A DNA stretch of 64,000 nt from assembly GCA_965220235.1 (NCBI GenBank), contig OZ244815.1:1860001-1924000 (forward strand). Direction: 5' to 3'. Below the pieces are notes generated by a model. The model was given only the letters and a program-made list of their open reading frames with translations, did no database searches and was not told the DNA's origin. The position numbers were made by a program, and so were the translations under genes. Positions 1-8,370 of this stretch are shown here, piece after piece (the stretch's first letter is position 1; every line of letters starts with the position of its first letter). The DNA is from Bin55 sp965220235. Lineage in GTDB: Bacteria > Pseudomonadota > Gammaproteobacteria > Pseudomonadales > Azotimanducaceae.

Positions 1-180
1 GATTGGGAGGGTGCCAGTGCTCCAAACGAACCATCCGTAAGAAGCGTTGCTTACGGGTGCGTAAATCAACTACGCGATCCGTGCATTTTCGTGGAAGACG
101 ATCAAATCTATCTTCTTTATGCGGGAGGTGGTGAATCCGCAATTGGAATCGCCGAATTACACTGGGTCGAGACAACATGA
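1..180 (+). CDS. C-terminal end of a glycosidase-like five-bladed beta-propeller protein (partial)
   Basis: The window opens inside a reading frame that continues to TGA at 178-180, giving the last 59 residues. The segment LRDPCIFVEDDQIYLLYAGG followed by GESAIGIAEL is typical of the last blade of GH32/43/117/130-like beta-propeller proteins (RDP...YLLY...G...IAEL). Such proteins bind or hydrolyse glycosides, but the catalytic residues lie upstream of the window, so no activity can be assigned. Its stop overlaps the ATG of the downstream hydrolase (ATGA), which implies translational coupling in one operon. Confidence 0.6.
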   Translation, partial: DWEGASAPNEPSVRSVAYGCVNQLRDPCIFVEDDQIYLLYAGGGESAIGIAELHWVETT

Positions 181-1001
181 CGAAAATCAAAGAAACGGAT
201 GTACCGTACGCTATGAGCCATGGTTCGGAGCTACTTGCGCGACTATACCAACCCGAGGATTCGATCGGTCATGGCATTGTGATGGTTCACGGCGGCGCGT
301 GGACGGCAAACGATCGAGTCACGCCGAGTGTCATGTCAAAGCTACTTGCAAACCGTGGACTCACAGTGTTTTCACTCGATTTCAGGTGCGGTCCAACGTT
401 TCAGCATCCCTCCGCATCTGCTGATATCGCCGCAGGTATTCGATACTTCCGAATTCACTCAAATGACCTCGGAATTGATCCGAACAAAATCGGATTGATC
501 GGAAGTTCGTCAGGCGGACATTTGGTCCTATTCACGGCGCTGCAACCAAATGTACCGATGCACCAGACGACAGCGGTTCTTGACACTGATGAGGAATTCG
601 TTGATGCCAGCGTCACCTATGTGATTGCGCTTTGGCCTGTTTCTAACCCGTTAGCTCGTTTCGAATACGCACTCGAAGTTGGGCGACACGAATTGATACG
701 CGCTCATCAGGGCTATTTCGGATCCCGCGAAACCATGCACCGGGCGAGCGTGCAGCGATTGATTAGGAGTAGGGAATACACACATCTCCCGCCGATCTTT
801 GTCGTTCAGCCTGGCGAAGACGCAAACGTGCCTGAATATATGACGAATGACCTCTTAGCCGCATTCCGAGGCGTCGGTCACGATGTCGAATATCTGCACA
901 TGCCAGGATTACCGCATGCGTTTGCGTACGAAGCGTCTCCCGACACGGATCGATGTGAAGTAGCGGTGTGGGACTTTATTCGCCCACAGCTCAAGAATTA
1001 A
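177..1001 (+). CDS. Alpha/beta hydrolase (carboxylesterase/lipase-like)
   Basis: This 274-residue protein has the alpha/beta-hydrolase hallmarks: an HGGAW oxyanion-hole motif near residue 39, the nucleophile elbow GSSSGG near residue 111, and a C-terminal PGLPHAF histidine region near residue 243, with a plausible acid in PGED. It has no signal peptide and is probably cytoplasmic. The HGGxW pattern fits the hormone-sensitive-lipase/BD-FAE esterase group. The start ATG overlaps the stop of the glycosidase-like gene, which suggests deacylation of a carbohydrate or small ester in the same pathway; this is inference. Its 3' end overlaps the convergent aldo/keto reductase by 4 bases. Confidence 0.8.
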   Translation: MTKIKETDVPYAMSHGSELLARLYQPEDSIGHGIVMVHGGAWTANDRVTPSVMSKLLANRGLTVFSLDFRCGPTFQHPSASADIAAGIRYFRIHSNDLGIDPNKIGLIGSSSGGHLVLFTALQPNVPMHQTTAVLDTDEEFVDASVTYVIALWPVSNPLARFEYALEVGRHELIRAHQGYFGSRETMHRASVQRLIRSREYTHLPPIFVVQPGEDANVPEYMTNDLLAAFRGVGHDVEYLHMPGLPHAFAYEASPDTDRCEVAVWDFIRPQLKN

Positions 1002-2008
1002 GCGTAGTGCGAGGATGTCGCAGCTGCAGTGAAATTCTCCGCTAATATGTGGAAGTTCTGAATGTCAGCATTTACAACGTCGAATCCATTCTCTAGCACA
1101 TACGCATAGCTTCGCTGGAAAGATGAAAGGTTTGCTTTCATCAGCTTTTCACTATAGTGATCGTCGAAGGCATCCTGATTGCCACGCCCGCCAAACATTC
1201 GAGGTGCCAACATTCGGCCAACTTTCATAGCTATCAAGCCAATGCCGCTGTCTCGAGCGGACTGCAATTCAGGCTGTAAGTCTTTGAGTGGCTTGCTATT
1301 TTTGACTGTAGTCTTACTTGCCCAGTCGTACCAACCAGCCGGGGTCATTGCGAGCATAGCGAGAGAATATTTCCCAGACGCGACAGCAGCACTAAGACAT
1401 TCGCTGGCGTTTTCGTGAGTCGAGATTCCTAGGTGACTTACTTTCCCTGCCGCTTTCGCTCGTTCAAATGCGTTAAAAATCTCATCGTTGTTAACGATAC
1501 GGGGATTGTTAGCGCCCATGATGTAGTACGCGTCAACGTGCTCTTGGCTTAAGTCAGCGAGGCACGTATCGAGCTTTGATTCCCAATCAGCTGCAATTGC
1601 CTTTGATTCCTCTAGGTTTGGATTCGCATCTGCACCGACACTTACGAAGTCCTTTGTGATAAGGAAGATCTCGTCCCGGTTCGCACCAACAAAATCGGCT
1701 AGGTTTCTTTGTGCGTCTCTGTAATAAGAACTCGTACCCACATCGTATACGTTAACCCCATGGTCAAAAGCGAGCTTCAAAACTCGATCTGCTCGATTTC
1801 GTGATAGAGCGGCACCACATCCGTATACCAGACGACTTGCGTTGAATCCGGTTCGGCCAAGGGTGCGATACGTCATCTTGGGAAACTTCGCCGCTTCAGC
1901 TGCTTCTGCCGCTTCAACCGCAGCGCTCAATTTCCCAGTTTTTAACAAAACGGTTCCGCCAATACCGGCGAACGCTAGTTGTTGAAGAAAGGTTCGGCGT
2001 TGGGTCAT
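998..2008 (-). CDS. Tat-exported aldo/keto reductase
   Basis: This 336-residue protein starts with QRRTFLQQ, a twin-arginine-like motif, followed by a hydrophobic stretch and an Ala/Glu-rich linker made of AEA repeats around residues 30-40. The mature part begins MTYRTLGRTGFNASRLVYG, the usual start of aldo/keto reductases of the AKR11/AKR12-like group, and contains a VNVYDVGTSSYY segment in place of the common FDTA..Y active-site strand. Members are (alpha/beta)8 barrels that reduce carbonyls with NADPH. Export to the periplasm is inferred from the signal and raises the question of the cofactor. A second Tat-exported reductase lies at 10300-11532. Convergent with the hydrolase. Confidence 0.8.
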   Translation of the reverse strand: MTQRRTFLQQLAFAGIGGTVLLKTGKLSAAVEAAEAAEAAKFPKMTYRTLGRTGFNASRLVYGCGAALSRNRADRVLKLAFDHGVNVYDVGTSSYYRDAQRNLADFVGANRDEIFLITKDFVSVGADANPNLEESKAIAADWESKLDTCLADLSQEHVDAYYIMGANNPRIVNNDEIFNAFERAKAAGKVSHLGISTHENASECLSAAVASGKYSLAMLAMTPAGWYDWASKTTVKNSKPLKDLQPELQSARDSGIGLIAMKVGRMLAPRMFGGRGNQDAFDDHYSEKLMKANLSSFQRSYAYVLENGFDVVNADIQNFHILAENFTAAATSSHYA

Positions 2009-2402
2009 CGTGCTCGTGCCTAGGCGAAATAACTGCGCGATTCTACCACTTGTTATGCATGTGACGGACCGAATTAATAGTCAAAAAGCTATTTCGGAAG
2101 TCAAAGCTGGACTGTCTTTTGGACTAAGTTCCTCAAGTGAGCGGCCGATCACATCATCGAGAAGCAATATCGCCTCGTTAGACACTCAATTAATTCAGTG
2201 TCGTTCGTCGCGCTTGATGAGTAGGCGTACGCGATTGATTGAGATCAGCGTCTCTTCAGCTGATGACCCGATGTCCGCGTACGATTACTCAGGCTCTCAG
2301 TAACTCCAATGACACGCTAGCTGTTATTAACCTACTGATCTATAAGGTATTTAGATACATTATTGAAATGACTATCTACGATTGAATGAGTCATCAAAAT
2401 TG

Positions 2403-2455
2403 AGCTTTGTAATTCAAAGCTTTATGTTAGAAACCCGTCAGATGGTCTCTAACAT
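2403..2455. repeat. Two adjacent hairpins, copy 1
   Basis: AGCTTTG (2403-2409) pairs with CAAAGCT (2415-2421) around a 5-base loop. It is followed at once by ATGTTAGA (2424-2431) pairing with TCTAACAT (2448-2455), extended inward by ACC/GGT after one mismatch. There is no T-run after the second stem, so a simple terminator is unlikely. A degenerate copy of the module lies 120 bases downstream. Confidence 0.55.
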
Positions 2456-2522
2456 CCGCATTTGCCCAGCGTAGCTTTAGCGTTCGAACGGCGCATCTAA
2501 TCATCGTAACAAGTGATCAAAT

Positions 2523-2559
2523 AGCTTTGTGATTCAGAGTGTTAGTTGAGCTTCCTAAC
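2523..2559. repeat. Two adjacent hairpins, degenerate copy 2
   Basis: AGCTTTGTGATTCAGAG (2523-2539) repeats AGCTTTGTAATTCAAAG of copy 1 with two changes. It is again followed by a GTTAG...CTAAC hairpin (2541-2545 with 2555-2559). The order of elements matches copy 1 exactly 120 bases upstream, so this looks like a duplicated element. Confidence 0.5.
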
Positions 2560-2565
2560 TATTCT

Positions 2566-2593
2566 TTGAATTTTTGGTCTTATTTGTTAGAAT
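2566..2593 (+). promoter_or_regulatory. Candidate sigma-70 promoter with extended -10
   Basis: TTGAAT (2566-2571) is followed after 16 bases by TAGAAT (2588-2593), preceded by TG one base upstream, which makes an extended -10 (TGTTAGAAT). It would start transcription near 2600 and leave a leader of about 120 bases before the ATG at 2719. Confidence 0.45.
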
Positions 2594-2718
2594 CCAACCG
2601 TGATCACACGGTTCGAACCGATAACAAGCTGAATTGCTGACCATCGAATTCGCACCTTGTGAGCATTGACAATCTTCATGGTTTGTCTATGGATGGACAA
2701 AAATAACAAGGAGGCCCC

Positions 2719-3102
2719 ATGAGCGTCTACAAACACCAACAAGGAAACTACCAAAGTTATCGCGTTGCTCGTTCGGTTGACGGAAAGCTCTGTCAAGAGT
2801 ATTTCCCACGCACGCGTAAGGGATATCAAGAAGCGAAGAAAAGAGACGAAGAATTAGCGCGAGACCAAGAACGCGCACAACAGTTCTTTACGGGTCCTGC
2901 ACTTCGTTGGCAGAAAAAACCTAAAAAGGTTGAACGTCGATCGACGGCAGCCAAATCGAAATCCGCACTTAGAGCGAAATCGTCTTCGAAGCGAGGCGTT
3001 CGCTCGACAGCAAATGTGACGATGAAGGCGTCGCCGAAACGTGCAGCAGGTGGTAAAGCAAATACATCTAGCCGCTCAAGCGCGCGTCGGGTGAGAGCCT
3101 AA
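2719..3102 (+). CDS. Small basic protein with arm-type DNA-binding-like N-terminus and histone-H1-like tail
   Basis: This 127-residue protein is preceded by a strong ribosome-binding site (AAGGAGG at 2708-2714). Residues 1-55 (YRVARSVDGKLCQEYF, then RTRKGYQEAKKRDEELA) resemble the short three-strand-plus-helix arm/AP2-like domain found at the N-terminus of tyrosine recombinases. Residues 70-127 are a low-complexity Lys/Arg/Ser/Ala tail like bacterial histone-H1-like proteins. No catalytic integrase domain follows. A nucleoid or DNA-binding role is likely but inferred. It stands alone between a long regulatory-looking spacer and a strong hairpin, so it is probably monocistronic. Confidence 0.7.
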   Translation: MSVYKHQQGNYQSYRVARSVDGKLCQEYFPRTRKGYQEAKKRDEELARDQERAQQFFTGPALRWQKKPKKVERRSTAAKSKSALRAKSSSKRGVRSTANVTMKASPKRAAGGKANTSSRSSARRVRA

Positions 3103-3114
3103 ATTCCATAGCAT

Positions 3115-3159
3115 TTTGGACCTGAGCGGCAATGATCAATTTGCCGCTCTAGGTCCAAA
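3115..3159. terminator. Long stem-loop between convergent genes
   Basis: TTTGGACCTGAGCGGCAA (3115-3132) pairs with TTGCCGCTCTAGGTCCAAA (3141-3159), with a single bulged base and an 8-base loop. It sits between the small basic protein gene and xthA, which converge, so it probably terminates both. A proper T-run is missing in either direction. Confidence 0.6.
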
Positions 3160-3173
3160 GCAAAATCAGATCA

Positions 3174-3950
3174 CTAACCTAACTGACAATCTATTCCAAC
3201 GGGGCAGTGGTCACTGCCTTTGATTTCGGGCCAGATAAAGGCATCGGTTACAGTCTTAGCTGCCGATTTCGACGCAAGCACGTAGTCAATTCGCCAACCG
3301 ACATTGTTTTCCTTCGCACCACCCCATTGACGCCACCACGTATAGTGACCTGGCTCGTCAGGATGTTGCCTTCGGAACACATCGATCCAATCATTCTCGA
3401 TCCAACGCGTAAATTCGTCGCGTTCTTCCGGTAGAAATCCGCTCGTGTTCTTGTTTCCCTTTGGGCGGGCGAGATCGATCTCTGTGTGAGCGGTATTGAA
3501 GTCCCCTAAAACGAAGGTGGGGCCGGTTGCTCGTAGTTTATTCAACGCGTTTTCAGCGCTCTGGTAGAACGCTAGTTTGTACGCCACCCGACTATTGTCT
3601 CGGTCACGCCCAGAACCTTTTGGAAAGTAAATGGAAGCGATCGACAGTCGTCCGAATTTCGCCACGATAAAGCGACCTTCAACATTGAATTCGTCTTCCG
3701 GTAGATCTGAAATAACTCGCGTAGGTTTCTCACGTGAAAAAATAGCGACCCCCGCGTAGCCTTTGCGTTCCGCAGGAAAGAAGCTCGTGTGCCATCCTGG
3801 AGGATTTAGTGTGCGTTCGTCGAGCTGTTCCGGTAGTGCACGTACCTCCTGAAGACATAGTACGTCCGCGTCACAGGACTCCAGAAATTCGTGAAATCCT
3901 TTCTTGACGCATGCGCGCAATCCATTGACGTTCCAGGAAATGATCCTCAT
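3174..3950 (-). CDS. xthA: Exodeoxyribonuclease III
   Basis: This 258-residue protein is of normal length for the ExoIII/AP-endonuclease family. It carries the full set of catalytic motifs: WNVNGLRA at the N-terminus (metal-binding Asn), LQEVRA (metal-binding Glu), GDFNTAHTEIDLARP (catalytic Asp/Asn), WRIDYVLAS and the terminal GSDHCPVG (catalytic His). It cleaves DNA at abasic sites and removes 3' blocking groups during base-excision repair, in the cytoplasm with Mg2+. The ATG overlaps the stop of the upstream MFS gene (ATGA), so the two are translationally coupled. Confidence 0.95.
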   Translation of the reverse strand: MRIISWNVNGLRACVKKGFHEFLESCDADVLCLQEVRALPEQLDERTLNPPGWHTSFFPAERKGYAGVAIFSREKPTRVISDLPEDEFNVEGRFIVAKFGRLSIASIYFPKGSGRDRDNSRVAYKLAFYQSAENALNKLRATGPTFVLGDFNTAHTEIDLARPKGNKNTSGFLPEERDEFTRWIENDWIDVFRRQHPDEPGHYTWWRQWGGAKENNVGWRIDYVLASKSAAKTVTDAFIWPEIKGSDHCPVGIDCQLG

Positions 3951-5257
3951 CCTTCGTTTGCCTTTGCTGTTGCGAGTCTCGTAGGTTGGTCAGCCGGAGC
4001 TGGTGGTTTCGCCATAAAAAAGAACACAGAACCGATTAAGGTTAATACGCCGATCCACGTGAATCCGATCCTGTAGTTTTCATATTCGTCGTATAGGAAT
4101 CCGACGAGCAGGGGTCCGACGGTCATTCCAATCATGGTGATCATCGAAGTAAAACCTAGGATTCGGCCGAATATCTGAGCCCCAAAATAATCTGCACGAA
4201 TAGACACAAGGAGCGGTGCTCGTATACCCCAAGCGAATCCATGCAATAAAGTAAACGCGACCACCATCAAAGCGTTTTCCGCGAATGCCACCACGAACAT
4301 TGATAATGCGTGGGATACCAAACACCCAGTACACAGTAGTCGCTTGTCATAATGGTCTCCGAGTAATCCGCCGAGTAGCTGACCGGCCACCTGGCAAATA
4401 AACATAAGCGGTAGAAACGTACTAGCGAAAGTTAACGAATACCCGAGGCTGCGCGTTAGGTGTGGCAGTAGATGGACCATTACGGCCGAAACTGTCAGTA
4501 ACGCAACACCGTGACCGATTGCGAGAAACCAGAAAGAACGAGTTCTTAGAGCTTGTCGGGTTGTGAAACGAAATGGGGTTAATGCTTGACGAAGCGCCAC
4601 CGGCTCACGTACCGGAATCCCGTCGGGTTGTTCGCCAATTTCCTGTGGGGAGTGGCGCATAACTAATGAAAGTGGCATAGTAACGACAAGGATGAACAAC
4701 CCAGAAAGAACGGCCGTCCACCGCCATCCAACCCATTGCAGAACAATCGTGAGAACGGGTACAGCCAAACCACCGAGCGAGAAGCCTAGCTGTGAGCCCG
4801 CGACGGCTTTAGATCGGTGCCGTCGAAACCAGTGCACGATAGATACCATCGCGGTCGCGAAACCACCTAAGCTGCCACCGACTGCGATGAGAACAAATAC
4901 GGCATAGAAACTCCATACGGAATCGACCAATGCCAGGAGCATAAAACTGATTCCGAAAAGTAGATTTCCGAGAACGAGGATGACTTTTGGACCGAAGCGG
5001 TCGGTTAGCCAACCTTGAATCGGTCCGAGTAATCCGCTCTCAACGCGAGTTAGTGCGAATGCCCCCGATACGATAGCAGCGCTCCAAGCGAATTCCTCTT
5101 GTAGTAACACCACGTACGCACCGTACGAGTGCATCCAGAAAAGCCCGGAAGTGAATTGAATACCGGCTGCAGAAAGAACAATCCACCAGCCATGAAAGAC
5201 TTTGCCTCGAGGGCGGAATGTTTCGTTGAACCGTTCGCTAATCGCGAGCAAAAACAA
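3947..5257 (-). CDS. MFS transporter, monocarboxylate/OFA-like
   Basis: This protein of about 436 residues has twelve hydrophobic segments and starts ...FHGWWIVLSAAGIQFTSG, a signature of oxalate/formate- and monocarboxylate-type MFS carriers. The loop between helices 2 and 3 reads GWLTDRFGPK, matching the MFS motif A (G..DR.G.R). A central cytoplasmic loop lies near residues 200-235. The start is uncertain: no ATG is available and an in-frame stop lies just upstream, so TTG at 5257 or 5251 must be used. The substrate is probably a carboxylate, which is inferred. It is coupled to xthA downstream by an ATGA overlap. Confidence 0.8.
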   Translation of the reverse strand: MFLLAISERFNETFRPRGKVFHGWWIVLSAAGIQFTSGLFWMHSYGAYVVLLQEEFAWSAAIVSGAFALTRVESGLLGPIQGWLTDRFGPKVILVLGNLLFGISFMLLALVDSVWSFYAVFVLIAVGGSLGGFATAMVSIVHWFRRHRSKAVAGSQLGFSLGGLAVPVLTIVLQWVGWRWTAVLSGLFILVVTMPLSLVMRHSPQEIGEQPDGIPVREPVALRQALTPFRFTTRQALRTRSFWFLAIGHGVALLTVSAVMVHLLPHLTRSLGYSLTFASTFLPLMFICQVAGQLLGGLLGDHYDKRLLCTGCLVSHALSMFVVAFAENALMVVAFTLLHGFAWGIRAPLLVSIRADYFGAQIFGRILGFTSMITMIGMTVGPLLVGFLYDEYENYRIGFTWIGVLTLIGSVFFFMAKPPAPADQPTRLATAKANEG

Positions 5258-5676
5258 GCCTTAGCGGGCTCAACATGATGAGAGCTAGTACCGGTGCGAT
5301 AGAGGCGACGATTTTAGGAGTTATGTTCTCTCCTTTGACAGTATTCGGTAACTCTGAAACTCCTTTCAGATTTACGATATTCTTGCTGACACGCGCTCAG
5401 GTCAATGCATAACCGCGGAGCTTCACTATGTATCACCCACATTACGCTGTACTTCTGCTATTAATTCAGCTAGTTCACAGCTCTATTGGGAAGGTAGTTA
5501 CCTGATCTATTGACGCTAGTTACGCCGATGTGTCCCTAAATTGACTCGACCTCGATTGCTGTCGGGTTGGTGTCGAAGTTTCAAGTGTTATCGAACACAC
5601 CACCATACAGGGGACCGATATGGGTGATATTGAGGGGGCTGTTCATTCCAAAGTGCAGGAAACCAGTCGAATTCGA
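5258..5676. other. Spacer without a recognisable gene
   Basis: These 419 bases separate two genes on the minus strand and should hold the MFS promoter. Only very short open frames are present. I see no convincing -35/-10 pair, terminator or repeat. Confidence 0.5.
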
Positions 5677-7296
5677 CTAACTCGCTTCGTAACTGAGTAA
5701 TTCTTGTGCCATGATTCGAGCATCCCCCATGTGCGCCACTATATGGTCATCCGGAACACTCTTTAGAACATTTAATGCGTCGAATAGAGTACGTATCGAG
5801 TCGGACAAGCCAACAATGATGACATCGGTTGTCTCATCGGCAGCGACCCCCATAAGTTGCTCAGTCACCAACGCAGAAGTGTCGTCCATGTAAACCGTTT
5901 CAGAAAAATCGAAAATAACGATTTCATGTTGTTTGATGTCTGCGCTAAACGTATTCACAAGTCGATGAGACGAAGCGACAGTAAACGTACCTCGGAGCGC
6001 GACCAATCCCACTCGTGCTAAGAATTCATCTGAGTCCTTGTCATCTGGATTCAAAAACGTGCTATCTAACAAGGGTACCGATATCACGTTATCGAGCTCG
6101 AGGCGCTCAAGTTGGCTAGCGTGTGCGAGTCCGGCGATGATTAGGCCAACAGTCACTGCCGTGACAAGATCGACAAAAACCGTAATACCCATTGTCGCTA
6201 CCATGACCAACATGAACCCTCTCGGAATCGTTAATAAGTAACGCAGATTTCGCCAATCTATGATGTCAATACCTATCTTTATCAAGATGGCTGCTAGGAC
6301 TGCGTGCGGGATTGGTGACACATAACTACCTAACCCTAGTACGATCATTAGCATGAGTAACGCGTAAACAATTCCCGATACACGCGTTGATCCACCGGCG
6401 CGGATATTTGTCAACGTACCTAATGTATTACCCGCACCTGCCATACCCCCGATTACGCCGGCACACATGTTGCCAAGTCCCTGGCCGATTAGTTCCTTAT
6501 TTGGTTTGTGCTGAGTACCCGTAACGGATTCAGCGATTAAGGCGGTCAGCAAACTATCAACGGAACCTAGCAGGGCGAGTATCAGAGCGGGTTCAAGTGC
6601 TCGAAGTAGAAAATCTAATGTTGGTACTCCAAGAATCAACTGCGGTACACCCATCGGCACTTCACCAATAGTTGGCGCACCGGTAAACCAGAACATACCT
6701 AATCCTGTTCCGATAAAAAGTGCGACGATTGGAGCGGGAAGGTACGTTGATGCTCTTTGTGGCCACAAAATCAAGATCAAGAACGAAATAGTCGCGATTG
6801 TTAATGCGCTTAAGTTTGCGTTCGCTACCTCGTCGATTACGGTCTTGAGGGAATCCATTGGTCCAGCTAGCGGTGACAAGCCGATGAACGGTAATAACTG
6901 AATCAGAATGATGATCAATCCAATACCGGACATGAATCCGGAGATCACCGCTTGTGGCGTATATGCGATGAACCTTCCAATTCGGATAAACCCAAAGAAA
7001 ACCTGAATACACCCTCCCATGACGACGATCGTGAGTGCTTCGATGACTGAAGTCGCATGTGTGGTAATAATGACAGCGACGGCGACCGCCATGGGTCCTG
7101 TCGGACCCGATATCTGCCCGCGTGTGCCGCCAAACAATGCGGCAAATAACCCTACGCCGACGGATCCATAAAGCCCGGCAGATGCACCTAATCCGGATGC
7201 GATCCCAAATGCAAGAGCCGCTGGGAGTGATACAACGGCAGCCGTGAGTCCGCCGTAAAGATCACCAGCGCACTCGCGAAGGCTGTATGACATCAA
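5677..7296 (-). CDS. SulP family inorganic anion transporter with STAS domain
   Basis: This 539-residue membrane protein begins with a short cytoplasmic segment, then GGLTAAVVSLPAALAFGIASG, the classical SulP transmembrane-1 motif. About a dozen to fourteen hydrophobic helices run to about residue 395. Residues 430-535 form a STAS domain (FDFSETVYMDDTSALV contains the usual conserved D.S). SulP proteins move sulfate, bicarbonate or dicarboxylates across the inner membrane by Na+ or H+ symport or by exchange. No carbonic anhydrase or sulfate gene lies next to it, so the substrate is open. A dyad at 7326-7357, just upstream, may control it. Confidence 0.9.
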   Translation of the reverse strand: MMSYSLRECAGDLYGGLTAAVVSLPAALAFGIASGLGASAGLYGSVGVGLFAALFGGTRGQISGPTGPMAVAVAVIITTHATSVIEALTIVVMGGCIQVFFGFIRIGRFIAYTPQAVISGFMSGIGLIIILIQLLPFIGLSPLAGPMDSLKTVIDEVANANLSALTIATISFLILILWPQRASTYLPAPIVALFIGTGLGMFWFTGAPTIGEVPMGVPQLILGVPTLDFLLRALEPALILALLGSVDSLLTALIAESVTGTQHKPNKELIGQGLGNMCAGVIGGMAGAGNTLGTLTNIRAGGSTRVSGIVYALLMLMIVLGLGSYVSPIPHAVLAAILIKIGIDIIDWRNLRYLLTIPRGFMLVMVATMGITVFVDLVTAVTVGLIIAGLAHASQLERLELDNVISVPLLDSTFLNPDDKDSDEFLARVGLVALRGTFTVASSHRLVNTFSADIKQHEIVIFDFSETVYMDDTSALVTEQLMGVAADETTDVIIVGLSDSIRTLFDALNVLKSVPDDHIVAHMGDARIMAQELLSYEAS

Positions 7297-7325
7297 CGAA
7301 ATCTAAGGACCATAGACTATATTAC

Positions 7326-7357
7326 TGTCGCGTAAAAGAGTACATATTTACGTGACA
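7326..7357 (-). promoter_or_regulatory. Inverted repeat upstream of the SulP gene
   Basis: TGTCGCGTAAA (7326-7336) and TTTACGTGACA (7347-7357) form 11-base arms with one mismatch around a 10-base centre. It lies 30 bases upstream of the SulP start in an AT-rich spacer. The spacing fits a protein operator overlapping the promoter, or a 5' leader hairpin. Confidence 0.45.
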
Positions 7358-7527
7358 ATATCCAAATAATTGAAGCGTTCAACGGAGTCAACTATTGGTT
7401 ATTCGCGATATTTACATGTCTTCTAAATAATCCCAGTGTTTTTACGACATATGTAAGAACCGAGTTCGAAACCGCCTCGGAAGCTAATCAATTGGGATAG
7501 ATTTGTTGTGTAATTGCAGGAGTTTTA

Positions 7528-8370
7528 TCAGCGTAGCTCGATAGCGTCAATCAATCCGTCGTTCAAAGAGCCGCTGCGAAAACCGCCTAGCTCAAGTGCG
7601 ACGAATCGATACCCACATGCTTTGATTTGAGCTTGGATCTCATCCGCATGTTCGATCACAACATGCATCTCAGATTTATCTACTTCCAATCTTGCGACAT
7701 CGTCGTGGTGACGAACACGGTATTGTCGGATACCAAATCCGTCCAAGACTGTCTCCGCGCTCTCAATCTGATTCAAAATAGATTCGGTAATGTGGGATCC
7801 ATACGGCACGCGGCTGGATAGACATGCGGCTTGTGGTTTATCGGCGTTATCCATACCTAGGTGTGCGGCTAAAACTCTAATTTCAGTTTTCGTCATACTC
7901 GCTTCACACAGAGGTGAGCGAACATCAAAGTTCTTCGCGGCAATTAATCCAGGTCGATGATCTCCTAGATCATCGACGTTCGTACCGTTTAGGACGATCT
8001 TGTAGTCACGCTCCTGCGCTAGTTGTTCTAGGCTCGTATACAGTGATGTCTTGCAATGAAAACATCGATTTACAGGATTTGCGCGGTACGCACTCTTCTG
8101 CAACTCGTCAGTAATGATCACTTCATGGCGTAGACCCCATTTTTCTGCGAGGTCTTTAGTTAGTTGCAAGTCACTTCTTTTTAAGCTTGAACTAGCTGAT
8201 GTAACCGCGAGCGCGTTATCGCCAAGTACTTGATTAGCGATATGTGCGACCAACGAGCTGTCGACTCCACCTGAAAACGCCACGATAACCCGTTCCATAT
8301 CGCGAATGCTCTCGCGAATAGATTCGTGCTTCTCGGCGAGAGTAGCGGGGAGTGCGCTGGCAGTATTCAC
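7528..8370 (-). CDS. larE: ATP-dependent sacrificial sulfur transferase LarE
   Basis: This 280-residue protein has the PP-loop ATP-binding motif SGGVDSS at residues 33-39, a CFHC motif at 103-106 and Cys183 in AACLSSRVPYG. Cys183 corresponds in context to the sacrificial cysteine (Cys176) of Lactiplantibacillus plantarum LarE. LarE adenylates the pyridinium dicarboxylate made by LarB and donates sulfur to both carboxylates, leaving dehydroalanine. The extra CxxC pair raises the alternative of a [4Fe-4S]-using, non-sacrificial LarE type, as known for Thermotoga LarE; the sequence alone does not settle this. It is last in the AKR-larC-larB-larE operon, and its ATG overlaps the larB stop by 4 bases. 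Confidence 0.92.
   Translation of the reverse strand: MNTASALPATLAEKHESIRESIRDMERVIVAFSGGVDSSLVAHIANQVLGDNALAVTSASSSLKRSDLQLTKDLAEKWGLRHEVIITDELQKSAYRANPVNRCFHCKTSLYTSLEQLAQERDYKIVLNGTNVDDLGDHRPGLIAAKNFDVRSPLCEASMTKTEIRVLAAHLGMDNADKPQAACLSSRVPYGSHITESILNQIESAETVLDGFGIRQYRVRHHDDVARLEVDKSEMHVVIEHADEIQAQIKACGYRFVALELGGFRSGSLNDGLIDAIELR

Noticed and set aside
2010..2303. Open frame of 97 codons on the plus strand upstream of the repeat modules
   Set aside because: It begins at the edge of the divergent reductase start, has no ribosome-binding site, and is Ser/Arg-rich without any recognisable domain.
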